In this document: one piece after another, positions 8,444 through 14,530 of the stretch
Layout of the letters: every line of letters begins with the position of its first letter
Position numbering within the stretch: the first letter of the stretch is position 1
NCBI GenBank assembly: GCA_017883315.1
Contig: JADGNW010000462.1
Coordinates: forward strand, 1 to 32,911
DNA length: 32,911 nt
Direction: 5' to 3'
Origin: Blastocatellia bacterium
GTDB taxonomy: Bacteria > Acidobacteriota > Blastocatellia > UBA7656
Notes under the pieces: model-generated
Seen by the model: only the letters and a program-made list of their open reading frames with translations
Database searches by the model: none
What the model was told of the DNA's origin: nothing
Program-made: the position numbers and the translations under genes

Positions 8444-8617
8444 ATGCCAAGAGGTACGTGCCCGGAATGTGACGCCGAAGTTCAAGTGGATGAAGATACC
8501 GACAAGGGCGACGTTGTCGAATGCTCTGACTGCGGCACTCATTTGGAGGTCGTGGGTTTGGATCCAATCGAACTGGATGTAGCGGTTGAGGAAGAAGAAG
8601 AGGATTGGACCGAGTAG
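8444..8617 (+). CDS. lysW: LysW/ArgW-type amino-group carrier protein
   Basis: This 57-residue gene is below ordinary size cut-offs. It has a strong GGAGG (8430-8434) nine bases before the ATG. The protein shows the LysW pattern throughout: a zinc knuckle of CPEC (6-9) and CSDC (27-30), an alternating acidic middle, LEVVGLDPIELDVA, and an acidic C-terminus ending EEEEEDWTE. In the LysW family the C-terminal glutamate side chain is joined to the amino group of aminoadipate or glutamate by LysX or ArgX, and the protein then carries the intermediate through lysine, ornithine or arginine synthesis. The usual ending is EDWGE; here Gly is Thr, next to the attachment residue. None of lysX, lysZ, lysY, lysJ or lysK is in the window, so it is an orphan here. 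Its last 79 bases overlap the thioesterase gene on the other strand. Confidence 0.85.
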   Translation: MPRGTCPECDAEVQVDEDTDKGDVVECSDCGTHLEVVGLDPIELDVAVEEEEEDWTE

Positions 8618-9048
8618 CCGCTAAGACTGTCTCCTTCAAGCTGACTTATGCGCTCACGCAGACGATCGGGCACGGGCGTTGACCTCATCGTCTTCGGGTC
8701 GATGCAAACATAGAGCGAGGTCGCTGAACCAACAAGCCGCTCCTCACCTTCCGGATAGATCTCGAATTCGAACGTCAAGCTGGTCGTTCCTATCCTCGAT
8801 ATCCTCGTATAGATCTCCAGCACCTCATCGAACCTTGCGGGTGATTTGAATTCCATTGTGGTGCGAGCCAGCACTGTATCGACTCCGAGCGCGAGCAGGT
8901 CTTTCCATTCAAAGCCGACCGCTCGAAAGTACTCGGTCCACGCCACGTCGTAGTAAGTCAGGTAATTGGCATTGAAGACGATGGCTTGCAGATCGGTGTC
9001 GGCGAATCGCACCCTGATGTCGTGATGGAATTTGAAGTCTGATTTCAC
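8539..9048 (-). CDS. hot-dog fold acyl-CoA thioesterase (4HBT, YbgC-like)
   Basis: I use the GTG at 9048, where family homology begins (KSDFKFHHDIRVRFADTD); the frame continues upstream to 9171 but that part runs into the promoter region of the divergent synthetase. The 169-residue product has the 4HBT signature RFADTDLQAIVFNANYLTYY with its catalytic Asp, then EYFRAVGFEW, TTMEFKSPARFDEVLEI and SLTFEFEIY, ending in the strand SATSLYVCID. It should hydrolyse acyl-CoA or another thioester in the cytoplasm. The last 26 residues form a serine-rich tail that is simply the antisense of the LysW acidic tail; the first in-frame stop is at 8539. The divergent neighbour is an acyl-CoA synthetase, so the pair may act in opposite directions on acyl-CoA. 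Confidence 0.85.
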   Translation of the reverse strand: MKSDFKFHHDIRVRFADTDLQAIVFNANYLTYYDVAWTEYFRAVGFEWKDLLALGVDTVLARTTMEFKSPARFDEVLEIYTRISRIGTTSLTFEFEIYPEGEERLVGSATSLYVCIDPKTMRSTPVPDRLRERISQLEGDSLSGYSVQSSSSSSTATSSSIGSKPTTSK

Positions 9049-9132
9049 GGAGCAGAATGATGCCCGAAAAGTGGATTGGTTATCAAACCGCCGACGGGTG
9101 TCGCGATGTACTGCAACAAACGGACCACGATT

Positions 9133-9162
9133 TTGGCGAACACGGAATGCCTGTGCTATGCT
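9133..9162 (+). promoter_or_regulatory. candidate promoter of the acyl-CoA synthetase gene
   Basis: TTGGCG (9133-9138), an 18-base spacer and TATGCT (9157-9162) sit 46 bases before the GTG start. The GTGC just before the -10 box resembles other candidate promoters in this window. Confidence 0.35.
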
Positions 9163-9207
9163 CTGCCGCATTCAGCCAGTTCAGCTCGCAGCTCCGGAGG
9201 CTTCAGC

Positions 9208-10803
9208 GTGATCGTTCCTCTCAATGAATACGACTTTCTCAAGCGTGCGCTGGTCGCACATTCAAACAGGGACGCGATTGTTTGCGGCGATGTAAGGCTT
9301 ACCTATCGCCAGTTCGGCGAGCGCGTCAACCGCTGGGCAAATCTGATGCGCAGTCTCGGCGTTCAGAAGGGCGACCGGGTGGCGATTCTTTCACAAAACT
9401 GTCATCGCGTGCTTGAAGCTTTCTTTGGCACGCCTCTCTTGGGGTCAATACTGATGCCGCTGAACTTTAGGCTAGTCCCCGATGATTTTGATTACATACT
9501 CAATCACGGCGGCGCGAAGGTGCTCGTTGTCGAAGAAGGTCTAACGCACTTGATCGATCCGATCCGAGACAAGCTGGAAACTGTCGAGCACTTCATCCTT
9601 GCGAGCGATTTGAATGCGAGCGAAGAAACGTGGCTCGACTATGAATCGCTGCTCTCCGAATCCTCGGTTGAGCAGCCGCCGCCGGTCGAGATAGATGAGA
9701 ACGAAACGTCGGCCTTGCTTTACACTTCGGGCACTACCGGCCGCCCGAAAGGCGTGATGCTCACGCACAGGAATCTCTACATCAACGCGATGAATTCGAT
9801 CTGCGAATTCGGCATTCACGAACGCGACGTTTATCTGCACACGCTCGCGCAGTTTCACTGCAATGGCTGGGGAGTCGGCTACGCCGTGACGGGCATGGGC
9901 GGGACTCATGTGATCATCAAGAAGTTCGAGCCAGCCGCGTTTTTCGATCTGATCACGCATGAAAGAGTGACCTTCGCCTGCATGCCACCTACGATGATCA
10001 ACATGGCTTTGAATTATTTGATGGACGCCGAGACCCTCGAGCGCTTGCCGCGAGACGTGCGAATCGGAACGGCGGGTTCAGCTCCTCCGCTTGCGACCAT
10101 CCAGGGCGCGCAGGAAAAGTTCGGATGGAAGGTCATTCAAATCTACGGCCTGACCGAGACCTCGCCGTTCATGACGGTGTCGAAGATCAAACCGCATATG
10201 GATAACTGGCCCGACGAACAAAAGCTCCGCGTGCAAGCTAAGACCGGCTACCCAATGATCGGCGTCGACATTCGAGTGGTGACCGATGAAGGTCACGACG
10301 TCAAGCCTGACAGCGGCGACGTCGGCGAGGTGATCACTCGCGCGAACGTAGTGATGAAAGGTTACTGGCGCCAGCCGGAAGCGACGGATGCGGTGATTGT
10401 CGACGGCTGGTTTCACACCGGCGACATGGCGTTGCTCGATAGCGAAGGCTACATCGAAGTCGTCGATCGCAAGAAAGATCTGATCATCTCGGGAGGCGAG
10501 AACATCTCTTCAATCGAAGTCGAGGGGCTGCTCTACAAACACCCGGCAGTGCTCGAGGCGGCGGTCGTTGCAGCTCCCGACGAGCGCTGGGGTGAAGTGC
10601 CTTATGCAATAGTTGTATTGAAACCGGGGGCTACCGCGGCTGAATCTGAGCTCACCGACTTCTGCCGCGAACATCTTGCGCATTATAAGTGTCCGAAGCG
10701 AATCGACTTCATTGATGTTCTGCCGCGCACTGCAACCGGCAAGATTCAAAAGAACGTTTTGCGAGAACGTTTCTGGAAGGGCAAGACTAAACACGTGGGA
10801 TGA
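9208..10803 (+). CDS. long/medium-chain acyl-CoA synthetase (AMP-binding)
   Basis: The start is the GTG at 9208, preceded by GGAGG at 9196-9200; the longer frame from 9076 has no ribosome-binding site. The 531-residue protein carries the full set of ANL-superfamily motifs: LLYTSGTTGRPKGVMLTH (P-loop-like phosphate loop), YGLTETSP (adenine-binding), HTGDMALLDSEGYIEVVDRKKDLI (ribose Asp and hinge) and PRTATGKIQKNVLRE with the catalytic lysine. QFHCNGWGVGYAVTGMGG and GGENISSIEVEGLL are typical of fatty acyl-CoA ligases of the AlkK/FadD-like group. It activates a carboxylic acid via acyl-AMP to acyl-CoA in the cytoplasm; chain length cannot be read. It is divergent from the thioesterase, a plausible functional pairing. 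Length matches the family. Confidence 0.93.
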   Translation: MIVPLNEYDFLKRALVAHSNRDAIVCGDVRLTYRQFGERVNRWANLMRSLGVQKGDRVAILSQNCHRVLEAFFGTPLLGSILMPLNFRLVPDDFDYILNHGGAKVLVVEEGLTHLIDPIRDKLETVEHFILASDLNASEETWLDYESLLSESSVEQPPPVEIDENETSALLYTSGTTGRPKGVMLTHRNLYINAMNSICEFGIHERDVYLHTLAQFHCNGWGVGYAVTGMGGTHVIIKKFEPAAFFDLITHERVTFACMPPTMINMALNYLMDAETLERLPRDVRIGTAGSAPPLATIQGAQEKFGWKVIQIYGLTETSPFMTVSKIKPHMDNWPDEQKLRVQAKTGYPMIGVDIRVVTDEGHDVKPDSGDVGEVITRANVVMKGYWRQPEATDAVIVDGWFHTGDMALLDSEGYIEVVDRKKDLIISGGENISSIEVEGLLYKHPAVLEAAVVAAPDERWGEVPYAIVVLKPGATAAESELTDFCREHLAHYKCPKRIDFIDVLPRTATGKIQKNVLRERFWKGKTKHVG

Positions 10804-10819
10804 AACGTGCTCCGTGATC

Positions 10820-10849
10820 GGCCCTATAGGTCGCATTGGTCCTATTGCC
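10820..10849. repeat. three-unit 9-bp periodic intergenic repeat
   Basis: Three 9-base units follow one another: GGCCCTATA, GGTCGCATT and GGTCCTATT, then GCC. They fill most of the 64-base gap between the converging synthetase and barrel-protein genes. The element can fold imperfectly (ATAGG with CCTAT), so it may help end transcription from either side. It has no stop codon in some frames, so spurious frames run through it as repeated Gly-Pro-Ile. Confidence 0.65.
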
Positions 10850-10867
10850 ACGCATCACGCATCACTC

Positions 10868-11482
10868 TCAGAACCTCAACACAATGCCGCCCGATATCAG
10901 CACATTGTGTTGCTTATCACCAATCACGTTGATGTTGAATCTCGGAGTGCCGGAATAGAAATCTCGCAGTTCACCTCGAACGCTGATAAACGGGAACACT
11001 TTCCAATCAACCCCGCCGCCGAAATCCACAGCACCGCGAGTGGCTGACTGGTCCCCGAAATTGGGCAGCCCGTTGGCAAGAGTCGAGCCCGAATGAAATC
11101 GCGCAATGCCTGCGCCGACGAAACCATATGGCGAGATGGGCGCAACCGGCAGCAGCTTGAGCTTGAGTCCCGGCGTGAAGAAGAAGGAAGAGTAGTCGCT
11201 CGGAGAGAATGGGATCGAAGATGTAAGACCGGTCTTGGGCGTGCCCGCAAAAGGAACTTCGACATAGAGCGCGGCAAGGTGCACGTTGTAGAGCCGCGCC
11301 GCAAAGTTCGCCTCATAGGCGAAACCGGTGTCAGCCTTTATCGTTCCTGTTGTCGGCAGGTCGTGCCCTCCGCTCTTTAGACCTCCGACCGTTAGCCCAA
11401 GTTCAAACCGCTGAGCCTGCGCGGATTCTGCAATCAAAAACAGCACGGCGAGCATTCCGAGAACAATAGTCGAGCGCTTCAT
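10868..11482 (-). CDS. outer-membrane beta-barrel protein (OmpA/OmpW-like fold)
   Basis: The ATG at 11482 is chosen because GGAGG lies seven bases upstream and a clean signal peptide follows (MKRSTIVLGMLAVLFLIAE, cleavage after SAQA). The mature part of about 180 residues alternates polar and hydrophobic residues and has typical barrel strands: FELGLTVGG, AYEANFAARLY, LAALYVEVPF, FFFTPGLKLKLL, PYGFVGAGIARF, RGAVDFGGGVDWKV and SVRGELRDFY, ending NVLISGGIVLRF with the terminal aromatic residue recognised by the BAM machinery. I count about eight strands, consistent with a small OmpA/OmpW or PF13505-type barrel. It lies downstream of aroK with a 129-base gap and a possible promoter of its own. 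Ligand or role unknown; its presence supports a two-membrane cell envelope. Confidence 0.85.
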   Translation of the reverse strand: MKRSTIVLGMLAVLFLIAESAQAQRFELGLTVGGLKSGGHDLPTTGTIKADTGFAYEANFAARLYNVHLAALYVEVPFAGTPKTGLTSSIPFSPSDYSSFFFTPGLKLKLLPVAPISPYGFVGAGIARFHSGSTLANGLPNFGDQSATRGAVDFGGGVDWKVFPFISVRGELRDFYSGTPRFNINVIGDKQHNVLISGGIVLRF

Positions 11483-11534
11483 ATCCAAACCTCCACTGAG
11501 CCTCCGCTGAGAATGTACCGTCCTGCATTCATGA

Positions 11535-11563
11535 CTTGTAACAGACCGCCTTGGAGCGATCAA
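11535..11563 (-). promoter_or_regulatory. candidate promoter for the barrel-protein gene
   Basis: On the minus strand TTGATC (plus-strand 11558-11563), a 17-base spacer and TACAAG (11535-11540) lie about 50 bases before the ATG. Each box matches 4 of 6. Confidence 0.3.
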
Positions 11564-11611
11564 CCGCAGGCAAGTAAGCAGGAGTCTCGACGAAGCAGTG
11601 GCCGCCGGCAC

Positions 11612-12145
11612 TCAACTATTCAGTAATCTCGCTATCTCGATCACAAGTTGTTCGGGGGAAAGTTCGCCGGTATGCACAACGTAGTTCGCCTGAGCGTAAG
11701 ACGCCCGCCTTTCTTCAAGCAGCTCGCGCATTTCGTCTTCATCGCCAAGCAACGGTCGCGACGTATCCCCGCCGATTCTTCGAAGACAAATGTCGAGCGG
11801 ACAGTCGAGCCATACTGTCCTGCCAATCGTTCGCATCAGCGTTCGGTTCTCTTCTGACACGTAAGCGCCGCCGCCGAGCGCGATCACCGCGCGCGACCGC
11901 TCGCTGCACGCGCGAATAGCTTCGTGTTCGAGGCGGCGAAACTCCGCTTCGCCGAGTTCAACGAAGATTGCTTGAACCGATTTGCCGGCCCGCGCCTCGA
12001 TCAGCTCGTCCAGATCGAAGAAATCATATTCGAGGTATTCGGCAAGAGCGCGACCGACTGTCGTCTTGCCGGCGCCCATAAAGCCGACCAAAAAAATCGG
12101 CGCGTCTTTGTGATGAGTAAGAGGTGTGTCGCGTGACTGACTCAT
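11612..12145 (-). CDS. aroK: shikimate kinase
   Basis: The 177-residue product has all landmarks of shikimate kinase: the Walker A loop GFMGAGKTTVG near residue 21, the shikimate-binding DFFDLDELIEARAGKSV segment (DxD region and following arginine), IFVELGEAEFRRLE, the ALGGGAYV motif that contacts shikimate, and the lid RRIGGDTSRPLL. It phosphorylates the 3-hydroxyl of shikimate with ATP, the step directly before EPSP synthase. The start is two bases downstream of the aroA stop (12148-12150), so aroA and aroK are one operon in unusual pathway-reversed order. The first 14 residues are a non-conserved polar extension. Soluble and cytoplasmic. Confidence 0.96.
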   Translation of the reverse strand: MSQSRDTPLTHHKDAPIFLVGFMGAGKTTVGRALAEYLEYDFFDLDELIEARAGKSVQAIFVELGEAEFRRLEHEAIRACSERSRAVIALGGGAYVSEENRTLMRTIGRTVWLDCPLDICLRRIGGDTSRPLLGDEDEMRELLEERRASYAQANYVVHTGELSPEQLVIEIARLLNS

Positions 12146-12147
12146 CG

Positions 12148-13512
12148 CTATCGATTACCTAAGGTCTGCACCGCGCCATCGGGCGAGGTCAACATCGCCA
12201 GCGACTTGTAGAACTCGGGGAATGAAACGCTTGCGCAATCAGCCCCCTCGATCTCGGTCATTCCATCGGCTATCAAGCCAGCGATCGAAAAGGCCATCGC
12301 GATCCTGTGATCACCCGCACTATTGACGCGGCCACCGATAAGCCGCTGCGGCCCGCTGATCGAGAAGCCGTCTTCCTTTTCTTCGATCTCACCGCCGAGC
12401 GCTCTTATACCCTGGGCCACAGTTCGTATGCGATCGCTTTCTTTGACGCGCAGCTCCTTTGCATCGCGCACCTCGACTCGGCCTTCGACTTGAGTGGCGA
12501 CGACGGCCAGCATCGGGATCTCGTCGATGATGTTGGGAATGATCGCGCCCGAGAGAATCAGGCCGCCCTCTTCGGTGGTAAGCTCGGTAGTGAGTTGATG
12601 GCTTGAAACCACGAGGTCACCGACCAGCTCGCCGTGTTGTTCGCGAACGTTCCGCCGTTCGATGCGCGCGCCAAGCTCGGCCAATACATCGAGGAAGCCG
12701 GTCCGGGTCGGATTGAGATTCACATCGTTGAGCAAGAGTGTCGAGCCGGGCAATATGGTTGCGGCAGCGATAAAGAACGCTGCGGACGAGATGTCGCCCG
12801 GCACTCGGTAGTCGATAGGATTCAACTCGTGCCGCCCTTCGATGAACACGGAGCCCGACGATTGAATGTCAATGGATGCGCCTAGTTCTTTCAGCATCAA
12901 CTCGGTGTGATTGCGTGAAAGCGCCGGTTCAGAAAAGCTGGTGCGCCCCTCGGCTAAGAGTCCGGCAAGCAGCACGCAGGTCTTCACCTGTGCGCTTGCG
13001 ACGCGGCTCGCGTAGTCTATCGCTTTGAGCTTCTGACCGTGTATGGTAAGTGGCGGGAAGTCCCCATCCAACTTCCCATGCGTGGCTTCGATTTGCGCGC
13101 CCATCAAGCTGAGCGGTTCGACTATTCGCCCCATTGGTCTGCGGCGCAGGCTCGCATCGCCGTCGATCCGAGAAGTGAAGCGTTGCGCTGCGAGCAGCCC
13201 GCTGAGCATCCTTATCGTTGATCCCGAGTTGCCGGCGTTGAGATCGACGAGGGATGCGGCCGGGCGATACCCGAACAAACCCTGGCCGTGTATTACAAGC
13301 TCCGCACCATTATCTTCCACTGCTACTCCGAGCTTACGAATGCAATCGAGTGTAGCCTTGCAATCGGCGCTGGAAGCCAGTCCTGTGACTCTGGAAGTAC
13401 CGCTCGCGATGGAAGCCAGCATCGCGATTCGGTGTGAAATCGATTTATCTCCGGGGACCGACAGCGACCCTTCGACGCGCGCCGGGCCCTTGATTCTCAT
13501 CGATCTTGACAT
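12148..13512 (-). CDS. aroA: 3-phosphoshikimate 1-carboxyvinyltransferase (EPSP synthase)
   Basis: The ATG at 13512 has GGAAAG five bases upstream; a longer frame to 13536 is less likely. The 454-residue protein matches EPSP synthase in length and motifs: LSVPGDKSISHRIAML (phosphoenolpyruvate and shikimate phosphate binding), NAGNSGSTIRMLSGLLA (the loop whose sequence separates class I from class II enzymes), RVASAQVKTCVLLAGLLA, VPGDISSAAFF, LRVKESDRIRTVAQG with the catalytic Lys-Glu, and GDHRIAMAFSIAG. It joins phosphoenolpyruvate to shikimate 3-phosphate in chorismate synthesis. The GNSGSTIR form of the glycine loop resembles class II enzymes more than the GNAGTAMRP form of E. coli. It heads the aroA-aroK operon and is divergent from the RsbW-like gene. 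Confidence 0.96.
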   Translation of the reverse strand: MSRSMRIKGPARVEGSLSVPGDKSISHRIAMLASIASGTSRVTGLASSADCKATLDCIRKLGVAVEDNGAELVIHGQGLFGYRPAASLVDLNAGNSGSTIRMLSGLLAAQRFTSRIDGDASLRRRPMGRIVEPLSLMGAQIEATHGKLDGDFPPLTIHGQKLKAIDYASRVASAQVKTCVLLAGLLAEGRTSFSEPALSRNHTELMLKELGASIDIQSSGSVFIEGRHELNPIDYRVPGDISSAAFFIAAATILPGSTLLLNDVNLNPTRTGFLDVLAELGARIERRNVREQHGELVGDLVVSSHQLTTELTTEEGGLILSGAIIPNIIDEIPMLAVVATQVEGRVEVRDAKELRVKESDRIRTVAQGIRALGGEIEEKEDGFSISGPQRLIGGRVNSAGDHRIAMAFSIAGLIADGMTEIEGADCASVSFPEFYKSLAMLTSPDGAVQTLGNR

Positions 13513-13624
13513 CGCAACTTTCCGTATGTTACACAATGACGCGCCTTGAGACCACCTTGCTTGTTACAGTGCGCGGTTTGACCGGCGGTTGGTAACGTTC
13601 AGACGAAAGGCATCCCGCGAGCCG

Positions 13625-14044
13625 ATGACAGAGACCATCGAGCTTTCAATCAATAGCAAACTCGAGTTTGTTGACCTGGTCGCATCGGTTACCAAAAGCG
13701 TTACAGCCAAGATGGGGTTTAGCGAAGATGACGCAAGCTGGATCGAGCTGGCGGTACACGAGGCGGTGATAAACGCTATAATGCACGGCAACAGAAACGC
13801 TGCCGATAAGCAGGTGGATGTTCGATTCGTTACCGAAGAAGAAGCGCTCACGGTGTACGTCAGGGATCACGGAGCAGGGTTCGACCCGGCGCACTTACCC
13901 GATCCTACCGACTCGGATCATTTGCTAAACCCGAGCGGCCGAGGCATTTTTTACATGCGCACTTTCATGGATGAGGTCGAGCATTCGATTCATCCGGAGG
14001 GCGGAAGCGTAGTGCGAATGAAAAAGAACAAACGCGGAAATTAG
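13625..14044 (+). CDS. RsbW/SpoIIAB-like anti-sigma kinase (HATPase_c)
   Basis: The ATG at 13625 begins MTETIELSINSKLEF, the usual start of the fold; an in-frame TTG at 13589 is a weaker choice. The 139-residue single-domain protein has the GHKL ATP-site boxes: N box ELAVHEAVINAIMHGN (with the catalytic Glu and Asn), G1 box RDHGAGFDP and G2 box PSGRGIFYMRTFMDEV. Family members bind a sigma factor or a response partner and phosphorylate the serine of a STAS antagonist. The gene is followed after 37 bases by exactly such a STAS protein, so the two form a partner-switching pair. No sigma factor or PP2C phosphatase is in the window, so the target and the reactivating phosphatase are elsewhere. 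Divergent from aroA. Confidence 0.92.
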   Translation: MTETIELSINSKLEFVDLVASVTKSVTAKMGFSEDDASWIELAVHEAVINAIMHGNRNAADKQVDVRFVTEEEALTVYVRDHGAGFDPAHLPDPTDSDHLLNPSGRGIFYMRTFMDEVEHSIHPEGGSVVRMKKNKRGN

Positions 14045-14081
14045 ATCATCAAATTTGTAGCAACCGAAAAGGAGACGTGCC

Positions 14082-14429
14082 ATGGCTAATCTTAATATCA
14101 AGGACCGTCAGACGAATGACGTAACCATACTCGATCTTTCCGGCAAGATCACGATTGGTGAGGGAAGCGTGCAACTGCGCGAAGCCGTCCGCCGCCAGCT
14201 CGACGAGGGACACAAAAAGATATTGCTCAACCTCGGCGATGTGTCGTATGTGGACAGCTCGGGCATAGGCGAACTGGTCAGCTCTTATACCACAACGAAC
14301 CACAACGGAGGACAATTGAAGCTTCTGAATCAGACAAAGAAGATTCACGACCTCCTCACGATCACCAAGCTTCTGACTGTGTTTGAATCGTTCGACAACG
14401 AAGAAGCTGCGGTGGCCAGTTTCAAGTAA
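14082..14429 (+). CDS. STAS-domain anti-sigma factor antagonist (RsbV/SpoIIAA-like)
   Basis: The start has an excellent AAGGAG seven bases upstream, stronger than the kinase gene's, suggesting the antagonist is made in excess. The 115-residue protein is a single STAS domain: [41 protein letters not shown] and the terminal [20 protein letters not shown]. The phosphorylatable serine is in DSSG (Ser59 or Ser60). By family knowledge the unphosphorylated form binds the anti-sigma kinase and frees its target; the kinase inactivates it by phosphorylation. It lies in the same transcription unit as the kinase at 13625 and is followed by two hairpins, so the unit probably ends here. Confidence 0.93.
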   Translation: MANLNIKDRQTNDVTILDLSGKITIGEGSVQLREAVRRQLDEGHKKILLNLGDVSYVDSSGIGELVSSYTTTNHNGGQLKLLNQTKKIHDLLTITKLLTVFESFDNEEAAVASFK

Positions 14430-14440
14430 GAAAGAGCAAG

Positions 14441-14515
14441 GCCCTGAGTGAGGGCGAACGATGTTGAAGCTATTAAGGGCGCAGGCCTCTACGCAAAGTA
14501 GAAGCTAGCGCCCTT
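14441..14515 (+). terminator. two hairpins after the STAS gene
   Basis: A short hairpin (GCCCT 14441-14445 with AGGGC 14451-14455) is followed by a long one. The long hairpin pairs 14475-14492 with 14498-14515: 16 of 18 positions pair around a GCAAA loop, with outer arm AAGGGCGC/GCGCCCTT. Only a short T run follows (TTTCCC), so it may be a terminator, a transcript-stabilising 3' end, or a structured leader of the next gene, whose start is 16 bases away. Confidence 0.5.
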
Positions 14516-14530
14516 TCCCATCTTGTATTC

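Noticed and set aside
9076-9207. A 44-residue N-terminal extension of the acyl-CoA synthetase
   Set aside because: It lies upstream of the promoter and of the GGAGG site and has no family resemblance; the GTG at 9208 is the better start.
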